Shown piece by piece: positions 34,437-45,209 of a stretch of 64,000 bases of DNA. A model generated the notes under the pieces. That model had not been told where the DNA came from and did not search any database. It saw nothing but the letters and a program-made list of their open reading frames with translations. The stretch comes from Thiobacter sp. AK1. GTDB lineage: Bacteria > Pseudomonadota > Gammaproteobacteria > Burkholderiales > Thiobacteraceae. The stretch spans positions 119,645-183,644 of the forward strand of contig NZ_JBAJEX010000005.1 of the NCBI RefSeq assembly GCF_039822265.1, given 5' to 3'. The position numbers and the translations under genes were made by a program. How positions within the stretch are numbered: position 1 is the stretch's first letter; every line of letters begins with the position of its first letter.

Positions 34437-34840
34437 GGCAAGGCAGACCGCCCACGACCCAGCTCTCACCCCAAGCACATGCCATGGGCGATCAAATCTT
34501 GCCCGCGCCAACCCATCATCGATCCCGAGCAGAGCCTATTTACCCACGCGCTGCTGTTTCGCCCCACACCGGAACAGCCCCGTTGGTGAACGATCTGGCG
34601 GCGACCGCCCAGGTGCTCACCCATCTGTTGGGCGAGATGGGTCTGCGGCCGCTATTGGAGGTCAGAGCACTGGGCTTCGTTAACGTCAGTCTCGCCCTGT
34701 GCGAAGCCCTGGAACAGGCCGATTTCGCTACCCGAGCGGCGATCCTGCAGGGAATGCCGGCGCTTCATGCCAACGATCTGGTGAAAGCCCAGCTCGCTGC
34801 CGCGCGCTGGGTGGGGAGCCTGGGCGAAGCCGCGCCCTGA
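34433..34840 (+). CDS. Hypothetical protein, start uncertain
   Basis: Up to 135 residues. The C-terminal 75 residues (LVNDLAATAQVLTHLLGEMG onward) are helical with a regular alternation of L, A and E; the N-terminal 50 are disordered Pro/Arg. Starting at 34433 gives ATGA overlap with the previous gene; ATG 34484 is an alternative (118 residues). Not recognised. It converges with the NnrS gene, 8 bases apart. Confidence 0.5.
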   Translation: MRQGRPPTTQLSPQAHAMGDQILPAPTHHRSRAEPIYPRAAVSPHTGTAPLVNDLAATAQVLTHLLGEMGLRPLLEVRALGFVNVSLALCEALEQADFATRAAILQGMPALHANDLVKAQLAAARWVGSLGEAAP

Positions 34841-34848
34841 GCCTGCGC

Positions 34849-36054
34849 TCAGCCCGGCTGGCCGTCGATGCGGGGACGCACCAACATCGGTGCGTAGATC
34901 ACCAAGAACAGGGCGAAAGCCAGCACCCAGCACGCCTGCGCGAGCGCCAGCCACTTAGCGTAGGAAGCGGGCCAGAAAAGGGGTGCCACCACCCGCGCCA
35001 GGAAAGCCGCAACCATCAGGGCGAACACCGCAGCCACCGCGCGTGGGGGTGTCTGCACGCCGCGCCCGGTGTGGCCTAGGGTCACCCGCGCCATCATGCC
35101 CACCGTCATCAGGCCGATGCCGCCCGCGGCAAAGGCATGCACGGCAAGGTACGGCGACACGCCCAGCCAGACCGCGGCGGCCTTGAGGGGGAACCCCATT
35201 ACCGCGGCGCCATAGCCTAAGTAGAGCACCCACAACAAGGGCTTGCGCCAGATGCCGGGTGTGGCCCAATCCACCAGGCGCACCGTGTGCACGCCAAACA
35301 GCGCCAGGGCGAGGCATGCCACCAGCACCGGCGCAGCCATGAACACGTCCGCCAGCCAAAAGGCCAACATCAGCACGAGGCTTGATCGATCCACCCAAGT
35401 CCGGTTGCGCACAGTGACGGCGTAGCCTACGCCGCGTTCGATGAAGAAGGGCACCACCCGCCGCGCCATCACGAAGATGAGCGAGAGGACGAGATACAGG
35501 CCCGAGTAGAGTCCCCAGGGCACGCCCGCCTCCAGCCAGCCAAGGGCGCCGGCATAGAACGCAGCATTGGCGGTGACGAGCAGGGCGATCTTGGCCACGA
35601 TGCCAAACTGGCGCCACTGCCCCGTGCGCGCGAGGGGATGGGCTATGGCCATGATCAAAGCGAGCCCAAAGCCAAGATCCAACAACGCCGCCAGAACGAG
35701 CGCCTGGGGCGAAAACCCCATCACCAACCGTGCCGCCAGCCAGATTGCCGCTAACCCCGCCAGGGGCGCGCCGCGAAGCGTGGGCAGGTTGGTCCAATTG
35801 CGCACGGCGGTGAGCAGAAACCCCGCCACCACCGCCATGGCATAGCCAAACACCATCTCGTGCCCGTGCCAGGCCATGGGCGCGACCGGCAGCCGCGGCG
35901 GCAACGGCCAGCCATACACCTGGGTGCCCACCCACGCCAGGATGGATAGCAGTGAAAACAACGCTGCCAGCAGGAAGAAGGGCCGAAAGCCCAGACGGAA
36001 GAGAGCGAAGGGATGGGGCCGCGCGCCGGGCGCGGAAATCTGGATCACACTCAT
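34849..36054 (-). CDS. nnrS: NnrS family membrane protein
   Basis: A 401-residue polytopic membrane protein with about 12 helices and conserved histidines in the family positions, for example the N-terminal AWHGHEMVFGYAMAVVAGF and the late HAFAAGGIGLMTVGMMARVTLGHTGR. NnrS proteins bind heme and copper and protect against nitric oxide/nitrosative stress. It overlaps mnmC by ATGA, so it sits at the end of the recA-recX-alaS-mnmC stretch, an unexpected place for a nitrosative-stress gene. Confidence 0.9.
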   Translation of the reverse strand: MSVIQISAPGARPHPFALFRLGFRPFFLLAALFSLLSILAWVGTQVYGWPLPPRLPVAPMAWHGHEMVFGYAMAVVAGFLLTAVRNWTNLPTLRGAPLAGLAAIWLAARLVMGFSPQALVLAALLDLGFGLALIMAIAHPLARTGQWRQFGIVAKIALLVTANAAFYAGALGWLEAGVPWGLYSGLYLVLSLIFVMARRVVPFFIERGVGYAVTVRNRTWVDRSSLVLMLAFWLADVFMAAPVLVACLALALFGVHTVRLVDWATPGIWRKPLLWVLYLGYGAAVMGFPLKAAAVWLGVSPYLAVHAFAAGGIGLMTVGMMARVTLGHTGRGVQTPPRAVAAVFALMVAAFLARVVAPLFWPASYAKWLALAQACWVLAFALFLVIYAPMLVRPRIDGQPG

Positions 36055-37904
36055 GGCATCGATTCTCTCGGGTGGACGGCAGGGACGCCTTGAGGCATGT
36101 CAAGGCGGGCAAAGCGTTGCGGCGTCACCGCCGCGACAAGAGTCGAGGGTAGCGGCGGCAAGGTACCGGTGAGGCGCGCGGCGATACACTCCGCCGCCAA
36201 GCCAGTGGTCAGCAAGCCGCGCGTGCCATGGGCCAGGCTCACGAAAAGGCCGGGCGCGACCTCGCCGATGACGGGCATGGCCCCGGGGGCGGAGCAGCGC
36301 ACCGCCGCCCGTCCGCCGACGAGGGTGGCCGCCGCGCCGCCCAGCGCCTGGTAAACGGTGGGAAACTGGCGCGCGAAACGGGCAAGATTCTCCTCCTGCT
36401 CCGGCAGGCGCACATCGGTGCCGCAATCGTCGAAGCGGGTGGTCGCGCCCAGGAGGTGCCGGTCCCCGCGCGCCGGTGTCAGATACACCTCGCCGCACAG
36501 CACGCAGCGCTGCTGACGGCTTGCGACAGTGGCGGCGACTTCGGTGATCTGGCCGCGCACCGGTTGCAGGGGCAAGTGGGCGAGAGGGGAAAAACGGCGC
36601 GCGGTGTGCCCACTGGCCACCACCACGTGGCTGGCGTTTAAGAGGTCCACCCCTGTCTCCACGCGCCAGCCGTCTAGCGTAGGCGCAAGCGCCGTCACCG
36701 GTTGCGCAAGATTCAACCCAAGGCCCTGGGCGAGCTGCCCGCATAGCGCGCCCGGTGCGACCCAACCGCCCTGGGGAAACCAAAGTCCCGCCAAGCCGAC
36801 AGACAAGCCGGCGTGGGCCGCGGCTTCTTGCCCCGTTACCGGCACCAACAGATGAGCCGGCCAGGCAAGCGCGGACAGACGTTCGATGCGGCGCCTCTCC
36901 TCGGCCGAGACCGCCAGCTGCAAGAGGCCACACTCGGCACGCTGTTCGCCATCCACCGGCAGCACTTCGTCCAAATACGCCAGCGCATGTCCCCAAGCGG
37001 CGAGTAGTAGCCGCTGCAGGGGCCCCATGCCCGCCGCGAGGCGCAGGTGCATTACGCCCACCGGATTGCCCGATGCCCCCACCGCGAGCACCGGCGCAGC
37101 TTCCACCAGTTGGACGGACAGCCCCCGCCGCGCCAGGGCCCAGCCCGCCGCCGTGCCGGCCAGCCCGCCACCGATGACCACCACCCGCCCGGCAGCCGGC
37201 GGAACAGGCTGCCAGACGCCCGGCTTCACGCCACGCAGCATCTCCCGCTTGCGCCCGAAACCGCGGCGCTTTTCCACATGGAAGCCGGCCTCGGCGAGAT
37301 TGCGCCGGACCCAGCCGGCAGCGGTGTAGGTGGCGAAGCTGCCGCCCGGACGGGTGGCGCGGGCCAGCTCGCGGCAGACGGTGGCATTCCACATGTCTGG
37401 GTTCTTCGCCGGGGCGAAACCGTCGAGAAACCAGGCATCCACGCTGGCATCGGGCAAGCCCGGAAGGGCTGCGGCCACGTCTTCCCAGGCCAAGGTGAGG
37501 CGCACCCGGCCCGCCGCGAAGTGCCAGCGGTTCCAGCCGGGCACGCGGCGCCGCCAGCGTGCCGCGAGCTGCTTCCCAAACGACGCGAACGCAGGCCAAG
37601 CCGCCGTCACCGCCGCAAGTTCCTCGTCCGCCAGGGGATAGCCCTCGACGCTGAAATAATCAAGCTGGGCCCCGGGCGGCGCAGCGATTTGGAATAGCTG
37701 CCAGGTGGCAAGGAAATTGAGACCGGTGCCAAAGCCCGTCTCACCCAGGGTGAAAGTCTGCCCCGGCGCAAGCCGCGCGAAGCGGCTGGCCAGGTCATTG
37801 CCGGCGAGGAAGACGTGCTCAGTCTCTTCTGGACCGGCCTCGGCGGAGAAATACACATCGCCGAAGCGGGGCGAGAAGGGTGCGCCATGCCGCCATTCGA
37901 TCAT
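36051..37904 (-). CDS. mnmC: Bifunctional MnmC (mnm5s2U biosynthesis)
   Basis: A 617-residue fusion of a SAM-dependent methyltransferase (about 1-235, MnmD; FTLGETGFGTGLNFL and DAWFLDGFAPAKNPDMW) and an FAD oxidoreductase (about 245-617, Rossmann motif VVIGGGLAGTAAGWALARRG). It completes 5-methylaminomethyl-2-thiouridine at the wobble position of tRNAs for Lys, Glu and Gln. Length is normal (about 620-660). Overlaps nnrS by 4 bases and lies about 40 bases after alaS. Confidence 0.93.
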   Translation of the reverse strand: MIEWRHGAPFSPRFGDVYFSAEAGPEETEHVFLAGNDLASRFARLAPGQTFTLGETGFGTGLNFLATWQLFQIAAPPGAQLDYFSVEGYPLADEELAAVTAAWPAFASFGKQLAARWRRRVPGWNRWHFAAGRVRLTLAWEDVAAALPGLPDASVDAWFLDGFAPAKNPDMWNATVCRELARATRPGGSFATYTAAGWVRRNLAEAGFHVEKRRGFGRKREMLRGVKPGVWQPVPPAAGRVVVIGGGLAGTAAGWALARRGLSVQLVEAAPVLAVGASGNPVGVMHLRLAAGMGPLQRLLLAAWGHALAYLDEVLPVDGEQRAECGLLQLAVSAEERRRIERLSALAWPAHLLVPVTGQEAAAHAGLSVGLAGLWFPQGGWVAPGALCGQLAQGLGLNLAQPVTALAPTLDGWRVETGVDLLNASHVVVASGHTARRFSPLAHLPLQPVRGQITEVAATVASRQQRCVLCGEVYLTPARGDRHLLGATTRFDDCGTDVRLPEQEENLARFARQFPTVYQALGGAAATLVGGRAAVRCSAPGAMPVIGEVAPGLFVSLAHGTRGLLTTGLAAECIAARLTGTLPPLPSTLVAAVTPQRFARLDMPQGVPAVHPRESMP

Positions 37905-37945
37905 CGCCGACGCTCACCCTCGGCGACCGCCCGCGGCAGCCCCAC

Positions 37946-40567
37946 TCACAGCTTGGCGGCCACCCAGTCCGCCACCGAGGCAAGCGCCTGGGGCAGATGC
38001 TCAGGCTCGCTGCCGCCCGCCTGGGCCATATCGGGACGTCCGCCGCCCTTGCCGCCCACCTGGGTGGCCACGTGGTTGACCAATTCCCCGGCCTTGAGGC
38101 GATCGGTGAGCTGGGGCGTGACACCGGCTATCAGCGTGACCTTGCCGCCAGCTCGGCTGGCCAGCACGATGGCGGCGGACTTGAGCTTGTCCTTGAGCTT
38201 GTCCAGGGTGTCGCGCAGCGCCTTGGCGTCGGCTCCTTCGATTTCCGCGGCGAGCACCTTGACGCCCTTGACCTCCACCGCGCTATTCGCGAGCTCATCG
38301 CCCTGAGCGGCGGCGAGCTTGGATTTGAGGCGCGCCAGTTCCTTCTCCAGGTGTTTCACGTTGTCCAGGATCTGGGCGATCTTCTGCCCCACTTCCTGGG
38401 GCGGGGTCTTCAGGGTGGACGCCGCCTCCATGAGGCGCGCCTCTTCCTGCTGCACATATGCCAGCGCCACGTCGCCAGTCACCGCCTCGATGCGGCGTAT
38501 GCCCGCCGCCACGCCGGATTCGGCAACGATCTTGAACAGCCCGATGTCGCCTGAGCGCTTGACGTGGGTGCCACCGCACAGCTCGGTGGAAAAGTCGCCC
38601 ATGCCCACCACACGCACGTCGTCACCGTATTTCTCGCCGAACAAGGCCATGGCGCCTTGCTTGATGGCCTCGTCGTATTTCATGAGGCGCACCTGGACCG
38701 GGTAGTTGGCTCGGATGACCTCGTTGACCAGGTTCTCCACGCGTTGGATCTCCTCCTGGGTGAGGGGACGGGGATGGGAAAAATCGAAGCGCGTGCGTTG
38801 GGCATCCACAAGCGAGCCCTTCTGGGTGACGTGGCTGCCGAGCACCTTGCGCAGAGCCGCATGGAGCAAATGCGTGGCGGAATGGTTCCAAGCCGCACGC
38901 TGACGTGCCACGGTATCCACCTGGGCATCGACCGTGTCGCCCACGGCAAGGGTACCCAGAGTGAGCCGACCCTTGTGACCGAACACCTCAGCCTGGATCT
39001 TTTGGGTGTCCTCCACCAGAAAGGTGCCGTTGGCGCCGAGCAGCTGGCCGCGATCGCCCACCTGGCCGCCCGACTCGGCGTAGAAGGGCGTGCGATCCAG
39101 CACCACCACCGCCTCGTCGCCCGCCTGGATGCTGGATACCTGGGTGCCCTCCTTGTACAGGGCGAGGACCTGCGCCTGCAGGCTGAGGGTCTCGTAGCCG
39201 TGGAATTCCGTGGGCTGGCCTTCGAACTTGACCACCTGTCCCATGTGGAAGCGCGAGGCCGCGCGGGCCCGCTCCCGCTGCAGCGCCATGGCGTGTTCGA
39301 AGCCCGCGAAGTCCACGGTGAAGCCCCGCTCGCGGGCGATGTCGGCAGTGAGATCCAGGGGGAAGCCAAAGGTGTCGTAGAGCCGGAACACGGTCTCGCC
39401 GTCGAGGATGCGGTCGCAGCCGGTGCCATGCATGGCCGCCTCCAGCACGCCCATGCCATGTTCCAGGGTCTCGGCGAATTTTTCCTCTTCCTGGCGTAGC
39501 ACCCCCATCACGCGTTCCTGGGCGGCAACGAGTTCCGGGTAGGCCTCACCCATCACCCGCGCCAGATCCGGCACCAGCCGGTGGAAGAAAGGCTGTTTCT
39601 GCCCGAGCTTGTAACCATGGCGGATGGCGCGACGAATGATGCGGCGCAGCACATAGCCCCGTCCTTCGTTGCTGGGGATCACGCCATCCACGATGAGAAA
39701 GGAACAGGCGCGGATGTGGTCGGCAATGACCTTGAGCGAATTGCTGGCGAGATCGGCGGCCGAGGTCTCCCGCGCGGCCGCGGCGATGAGGTCACGGAAC
39801 AAGTCGATGTCGTAGTTGGAATGCACCCCCTGCATGACCGCGCTGATGCGCTCTAAGCCCATGCCAGTGTCCACCGAGGGCTTGGGCAAGGAATGCAGCA
39901 CGCCATGCTCGTCCCGATTGAATTGCATGAAGACCAGATTCCAGATCTCGATGTAGCGGTCGCCATCGGCGTCCCGTGTGCCGGGCGGCCCTCCGGGCAC
40001 ATCGGGGCCGTGGTCGTAGAAGATTTCCGTGCAGGGACCACAAGGGCCCGTGTCGCCCATGGACCAGAAATTGTCCGAGTGATACTTGCCGGCGCCGGGC
40101 TTGTCACCGATGCGCGCCAGGCGTTCTGGCGGCACGCCAATCTCGTTGAGCCAGATGTCGGCGGCTTCGTCGTCCTCCTCGTACACCGTGACCCACAGCT
40201 TGCTTTCGGGAATACCCAGCTCCTGGGTGAGGAACTCCCACGCGAATTGGATGGCGTTGCGCTTGAAGTAGTCGCCAAAGCTGAAGTTGCCCAGCATCTC
40301 GAAAAAGGTGTGGTGGCGGGCGGTGTAACCCACGTTTTCCAAGTCGTTGTGCTTGCCGCCCGCGCGCAGGCAACGCTGGCTGGAAGCCGCGCGCACGTAG
40401 GGGCGCGTCTCACGCCCCAGGAACACGTCCTTGAACTGCACCATGCCGGCATTGGTGAACAACAGGGTGGGATCGTTGCCCGGAATCAAGGAGCTGGAAG
40501 GCACGATGGTGTGCCCTTTGGATTCGAAAAACTCGAGGAAGCGGCGGCGAATTTCGCTGGATTTCAT
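37946..40567 (-). CDS. alaS: Alanyl-tRNA synthetase
   Basis: An 873-residue class II synthetase of normal length. Motifs: N-terminal [20 protein letters not shown], class II motif 2 [17 protein letters not shown], the editing-site [11 protein letters not shown] and the downstream CGGTHV zinc/editing motif, plus a C-terminal Gly-rich oligomerisation segment [15 protein letters not shown]. The gene order recA-recX-alaS is conserved in proteobacteria. Confidence 0.97.
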   Translation of the reverse strand: MKSSEIRRRFLEFFESKGHTIVPSSSLIPGNDPTLLFTNAGMVQFKDVFLGRETRPYVRAASSQRCLRAGGKHNDLENVGYTARHHTFFEMLGNFSFGDYFKRNAIQFAWEFLTQELGIPESKLWVTVYEEDDEAADIWLNEIGVPPERLARIGDKPGAGKYHSDNFWSMGDTGPCGPCTEIFYDHGPDVPGGPPGTRDADGDRYIEIWNLVFMQFNRDEHGVLHSLPKPSVDTGMGLERISAVMQGVHSNYDIDLFRDLIAAAARETSAADLASNSLKVIADHIRACSFLIVDGVIPSNEGRGYVLRRIIRRAIRHGYKLGQKQPFFHRLVPDLARVMGEAYPELVAAQERVMGVLRQEEEKFAETLEHGMGVLEAAMHGTGCDRILDGETVFRLYDTFGFPLDLTADIARERGFTVDFAGFEHAMALQRERARAASRFHMGQVVKFEGQPTEFHGYETLSLQAQVLALYKEGTQVSSIQAGDEAVVVLDRTPFYAESGGQVGDRGQLLGANGTFLVEDTQKIQAEVFGHKGRLTLGTLAVGDTVDAQVDTVARQRAAWNHSATHLLHAALRKVLGSHVTQKGSLVDAQRTRFDFSHPRPLTQEEIQRVENLVNEVIRANYPVQVRLMKYDEAIKQGAMALFGEKYGDDVRVVGMGDFSTELCGGTHVKRSGDIGLFKIVAESGVAAGIRRIEAVTGDVALAYVQQEEARLMEAASTLKTPPQEVGQKIAQILDNVKHLEKELARLKSKLAAAQGDELANSAVEVKGVKVLAAEIEGADAKALRDTLDKLKDKLKSAAIVLASRAGGKVTLIAGVTPQLTDRLKAGELVNHVATQVGGKGGGRPDMAQAGGSEPEHLPQALASVADWVAAKL

Positions 40568-40631
40568 GGGGGATCTCGGCGGAATTTTTGCAAAGGCATA
40601 ATGGTAGCGCGAAACCTCGCGCCGCTGGCAG

Positions 40632-41072
40632 TCACGCCTCCTCTTCTAGGACGCGCTGGATGACGGCCAAGGGGAATCCCCGCTGCTTGAGGAAGCGCAT
40701 CTGCCGCGCCCGTTCCCGGGCATCACTGGGTGGGCAGCCGAACTTCTGTTGCCACACCCGGCGCGCGCGTTCCAGTTCAGTTCCACGCAGCAAATGCAGC
40801 TGTTGTTGGATCAACGACTCGGGCACGCCCCGCCGCCGCAGCTCGTGGGCGAGCCGCACGCTGCCAAAACGCGTCTGCCGGTCATGCACCAGCACCTCGG
40901 CGAAGCGCGCATCGGACAACCAGCCGCGGCGTGCGAGCTCATCAAGCAGCGCATCAAGCTCGTCGCCGTGGGCGGCATGGGGCGCTAGCTTGCGCGCGAG
41001 TTCCGCGCGACTGTACTCGCGCCGGGCCAGGCAGGCGAGTGCCCGCTCGCGCAAACTGGGTGGGGTTGCCAT
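40632..41072 (-). CDS. recX: Recombination regulator RecX
   Basis: A 146-residue, all-helical protein of three-helix repeats ([55 protein letters not shown]) that inhibits RecA filament extension. ATG at 41072. It starts 28 bases after recA and precedes alaS by about 65 bases. Confidence 0.94.
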   Translation of the reverse strand: MATPPSLRERALACLARREYSRAELARKLAPHAAHGDELDALLDELARRGWLSDARFAEVLVHDRQTRFGSVRLAHELRRRGVPESLIQQQLHLLRGTELERARRVWQQKFGCPPSDARERARQMRFLKQRGFPLAVIQRVLEEEA

Positions 41073-41100
41073 GGGCGAGACCTCGCCGTGAAGGCTTCGC

Positions 41101-42153
<1,053 letters not shown>

Positions 42154-42211
42154 GGTGGTCTCCTTTCGGTTCGGGTTCGGGAAATAGCGCCGCAGCATCA
42201 CGGCATGCCCC

Positions 42212-42240
42212 ACTCTAGTTCATACTTCCGTCGGTGTCAA
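42212..42240 (-). promoter_or_regulatory. Sigma-70 promoter of recA
   Basis: On the minus strand TTGACA (42240-42235), 17 bases, TAGAGT (42217-42212), about 60 bases before the recA start. Near-consensus, so recA should have a substantial basal level. Confidence 0.75.
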
Positions 42241-42242
42241 TA

Positions 42243-42287
42243 GTTTTTATCATATCGACTATTTGTATGATCTCATCGTTTTTATCA
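42243..42287. promoter_or_regulatory. Inverted and direct repeats between recA and the WYL regulator
   Basis: Two 10-base direct repeats GTTTTTATCA at 42243-42252 and 42278-42287 (35 bases apart) and an inverted repeat ATCATA-N11-TATGAT at 42249-42271. The inverted repeat ends just upstream of the recA -35 (the position of an activator site) and 35 bases upstream of the WYL gene's -10. This AT-rich block stands out from the surrounding high-GC sequence. Confidence 0.6.
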
Positions 42288-42305
42288 CCATGAGCCAAGA
42301 CGGGC

Positions 42306-42311
42306 TATAAT
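42306..42311 (+). promoter_or_regulatory. -10 element of the WYL regulator gene
   Basis: Perfect TATAAT, 57 bases before the ATG at 42369. The best -35 candidate, TTATCA (42282-42287) with an 18-base spacer, is poor and overlaps the second direct repeat, as expected for an activator-dependent or repressor-covered promoter. Confidence 0.55.
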
Positions 42312-42368
42312 TGCCTTGTTGCCCGAGCAAGCCCCCTGTCGCCTGCTCCCCATCGCGTGTATAAGCCC

Positions 42369-43259
42369 ATGACAAACAAAGACAAACTACCCCTGGACCT
42401 GAAATGGTCCACGCGCCAGCGCCTGCGTTTCATCGAAGTCATGGCCTACTACACCGGTATCGTCACCCGCAGCGACGTGGCCCGGGCTTTCGGCATCTCC
42501 GATCCCGCCGCCACCAAGGATCTCAAACTCTACGGCGAGCTGGCGCCGGGTAACCTGATCTACACCCAGGCGGTGTTCGGCTTCGTTCCCGCCCCCGGTT
42601 TCCGGCCCGTGTTCGCCGACCTCTCCCCCGCGGCGGTGCTGCCCCTGCTGGCGGCCAATCTGGCAGGAGCGGGCGGCCCCTACGGGGATCAGCCTCTGTA
42701 CGGTCTCACCAGCGAACGTCTCCCGCTACCGGGGCGTTTGCCGTCGGCGGCAGTCCTGGCCCAGATCACCCGCGCCATGCGCAGCCGCCGCAAACTCGCC
42801 GCCCGTTATCACTCACTCACAGGCAACGACACCGGCGCCCTGCGCATCCTGGAACCCCATGCCTTGGTGGATACCGGCCTGCGCTGGCACGTGCGCGCCT
42901 ATAGCGCAGACCGTTACGAGTTCCGGGATTTCGTGCTCTCCCGCTTCGCTTGGGCGGAATGTCTCGACCAAGCAGCGGAGTCGGACCCGGAGCACGACGA
43001 GGACTGGGTGGAAACCCTGACCCTACGGCTGGCCCCCCACCAGGGACTGGACGAGCCCCGGCGGCAGGCCCTGGCGCTAGACTACGGCGCGCGCGATGGC
43101 GTCATCGAGCTCACTGTGCGGCGCGCCCTGGTGGGCTATCTGTTGCAACGCCTGATGGTGGACACCAGCCGCGATCACTCGGGCAATCCGCGGCAGTATC
43201 AGCTCATGCTGGAAAATCGCGAGGAAGTGGAACCCTTCGCCGCCTGGGCGCTGGGTTGA
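42369..43259 (+). CDS. WYL-domain transcriptional regulator of BrxR/CapW type
   Basis: A 296-residue regulator with an N-terminal winged helix (about 12-70: RQRLRFIEVMAYYTGIVTRS then FGISDPAATKDLKLYGELAPGN), a central WYL domain (about 125-210) and a C-terminal WCX-like part. The wHTH segment, especially the ELAPGNL end, is like BrxR/CapW, which sit next to BREX or CBASS defence genes. None are present here; instead the gene is divergent from recA. The GTG at 42357 is an alternative start. WYL proteins of the PafBC group control DNA-damage genes, so regulation of recA is a plausible inference. Confidence 0.8.
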   Translation: MTNKDKLPLDLKWSTRQRLRFIEVMAYYTGIVTRSDVARAFGISDPAATKDLKLYGELAPGNLIYTQAVFGFVPAPGFRPVFADLSPAAVLPLLAANLAGAGGPYGDQPLYGLTSERLPLPGRLPSAAVLAQITRAMRSRRKLAARYHSLTGNDTGALRILEPHALVDTGLRWHVRAYSADRYEFRDFVLSRFAWAECLDQAAESDPEHDEDWVETLTLRLAPHQGLDEPRRQALALDYGARDGVIELTVRRALVGYLLQRLMVDTSRDHSGNPRQYQLMLENREEVEPFAAWALG

Positions 43260-43284
43260 GCCCACGGGAAAGCCCACGCCGGAA

Positions 43285-43782
43285 TCAGGCAGACGCGGGA
43301 GCGCTGGCAAGTGCCAGCACACCCTCCAGGGCCGCCGCCACGGCCTGCCGACGCACCGCGGCGCGGTCGCCGGCGAAATGGAAGGTACGTACCTCGCACG
43401 CGCCTGAGCGGGTGGTCCACGCCATGCAAACGGTACCCACAGGTTTGCCCGGCGTCGCGCCGCCCGGCCCGGCGATGCCGCTGATCGCCACCCCCACATC
43501 CGCGCGGCTGCGCGCCAGCGCCCCTTCGGCCATTTCCCTCACCGTGGCCTCCGAGACGGCGCCATGGTGCGCCAAGGTCTCTGCCGCCACGCCCAGCATC
43601 TCTTGCTTGGAAACGTTGGTGTAGGTGATGAAGCCCCGGTCGTACCACTGGGAGCTGCCCGGCACCGAGGTCACCACCTGACCCACCCAGCCGCCGGTGC
43701 AGGACTCGGCCGTCACCAGCCACCAACCGCGCGCCTTGAGCGCCGCCCCCAGGCAGGCGGCCATGGTTTCCAGCTCATCCAT
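43285..43782 (-). CDS. pncC: Nicotinamide-nucleotide amidohydrolase PncC (CinA C-terminal type)
   Basis: A 165-residue stand-alone CinA C-terminal domain that deamidates nicotinamide mononucleotide to nicotinate mononucleotide, recycling NMN from DNA ligase. Motifs: LVTAESCTGGWVGQ near 22-35 and SGIAGPGG. It overlaps the end of pgpA by 8 bases and ends the glyA-to-pncC gene train. Confidence 0.9.
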   Translation of the reverse strand: MDELETMAACLGAALKARGWWLVTAESCTGGWVGQVVTSVPGSSQWYDRGFITYTNVSKQEMLGVAAETLAHHGAVSEATVREMAEGALARSRADVGVAISGIAGPGGATPGKPVGTVCMAWTTRSGACEVRTFHFAGDRAAVRRQAVAAALEGVLALASAPASA

Positions 43783-44266
43783 AAAGCACCCCGAACAACA
43801 CCTTGATCGTGATCACACTGTAGATCGCTGCCAAGAGATCGTCGAACATCACGCCGAAGCCGTTCTTGAACCGTTGATCGAAGTAGCGAATGGGGAAAGG
43901 CTTCCACACGTCGAAGACGCGAAAGACGAAGAAGGCGATGGTCCAGCCGGCCACGCTGAAGGGCGTAAACCACAGGATGAGGAGAAAAGCGATCACCTCG
44001 TCCCAGACGATGCCGCCGTAGTCGGCCACGCCTACCTCCCGCCCCACCCGCGCGCAGGCCACGACCCCCAGCAGGAACAAACTCGCCAGCAGCCCAAAGA
44101 AAACCGGCGGCGTGGGGCTTGCCTGCAGAATCAGCCAGAACAGGGGAAAGCCCACCAGGGTCCCCACGGTCCCGGGCGCAACGGGGGACAAACCGCTGCC
44201 AAAGCCGAAGGCAATGAAGCGCAAAGGATGGCCCAGCACGTAGCGTAGATCAGGCGAAGTGGTCAA
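43775..44266 (-). CDS. pgpA: Phosphatidylglycerophosphatase A
   Basis: A 163-residue membrane phosphatase of phosphatidylglycerol synthesis with the family motifs FGSGLSPVAPGTVGT, GGIVWDEVIAF and FFVFRVFDVWKPFPI. No ATG precedes the conserved region; a TTG at 44266 (overlapping the thiL end by 17 bases) gives MTTSPDLRYVLGHPLRF and the normal length. A GTG at 44239 would give 154 residues. The frame also continues upstream through thiL but that is a shadow. Confidence 0.88.
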   Translation of the reverse strand: MTTSPDLRYVLGHPLRFIAFGFGSGLSPVAPGTVGTLVGFPLFWLILQASPTPPVFFGLLASLFLLGVVACARVGREVGVADYGGIVWDEVIAFLLILWFTPFSVAGWTIAFFVFRVFDVWKPFPIRYFDQRFKNGFGVMFDDLLAAIYSVITIKVLFGVLYG

Positions 44267-45206
44267 AGCCTTTTTCCTCGCAGTCAACGGGCCGGCCCTG
44301 GCCATCCAGCACAACCAGGCCGGGGGCGCGGGTGATGCAGCCAATGGCCGTGACCGGCACGCCCAGGCGGCGGCCGAGCCGGACAATGGCCTCATGCGCC
44401 GAACGCGGGGCGGTGAAACACAACTCGTAGTCGTCCCCCCCTGCCAACAGGGCGCGCCGGGCCACCGCGTGCGTCTGCCAGGCCGCCAGCACCGGTGACA
44501 CCGGCAAGGCGGTGAGCTGGATCTCGGCGCCCACGCCGGAGGCTTCCAGCACATGGCCCAGATCGGCGAGCAGGCCATCCGAGATGTCGATAGCGGCATG
44601 GGCAACCCCCACCAGCCGACGCCCCAAAGCCAGGCGCGGCACGGGGCGATGTAGGCGCGGCAAAAGTTGCGCCAGCTCCCCCGGCGATAGGGGCACGGCC
44701 CGGTTGAGCGCCGCGAGCGCCAAGGCTGCATCGCCCAAGGTGCCCGAAACCCAGACCTCATCTCCGACGCGGGCGCCGCTACGGCGTAACGCCGCTCCAC
44801 GCTCGATCTCCCCCAGCACGGTGAAAGCAAAGGTGAGCGGCCCGCGGGTGGTATCGCCGCCAATCAATGCCACGCCATGGGCATCGGCCAGGGCAAACAA
44901 GCCGCGCGTGAAGGCAGCCAGCCAGGCCTCATCGACCTCCGGCAGGGCGATGGACAACAACGCCCAACGCGGCACGGCTCCCATGGCCGCGAAATCGGAG
45001 AGATTCACCGCCAGGGCCTTGTGGCCCAGGGATTCGGGGTCGTCATCCGGGAAAAAGTGCCGCCCCACAACCAACATGTCCGCCGCCGCTACCAGTTCCT
45101 TGCCCGCGCCCACGCGCACCAGGGCGGCATCGTCACCCACACCCAACACCGTGCGCCTGGCAGGGCGGGTGAAGTAGCGGGCGATCAGCTCGAATTCGGA
45201 GGGCAT
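44250..45206 (-). CDS. thiL: Thiamine-monophosphate kinase
   Basis: A 318-residue kinase making thiamine pyrophosphate from thiamine monophosphate. Family motifs GVGDDAALV (20s), AVNLSDFAAMGAVP (about 68-81) and GGDTTRGP, all in the expected order, with GGDDYELCFTAP near the C-terminus. Overlaps pgpA and starts 3 bases after the exported hydrolase. Confidence 0.95.
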   Translation of the reverse strand: MPSEFELIARYFTRPARRTVLGVGDDAALVRVGAGKELVAAADMLVVGRHFFPDDDPESLGHKALAVNLSDFAAMGAVPRWALLSIALPEVDEAWLAAFTRGLFALADAHGVALIGGDTTRGPLTFAFTVLGEIERGAALRRSGARVGDEVWVSGTLGDAALALAALNRAVPLSPGELAQLLPRLHRPVPRLALGRRLVGVAHAAIDISDGLLADLGHVLEASGVGAEIQLTALPVSPVLAAWQTHAVARRALLAGGDDYELCFTAPRSAHEAIVRLGRRLGVPVTAIGCITRAPGLVVLDGQGRPVDCEEKGFDHFA

Positions 45207-45209
45207 GCG

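Noticed and set aside
42154..42368. Classic LexA box (CTGT-N8-ACAG) in the recA spacer
   Set aside because: Read by eye on both strands; a CTGT at 42337 is not followed by ACAG at the right distance. A profile scan would settle it.
42369..43259. WYL regulator as part of a BREX or CBASS locus
   Set aside because: Neighbouring genes on both sides are housekeeping (recA, pncC, pgpA); no pglX, brxC, cyclase or effector gene is present.
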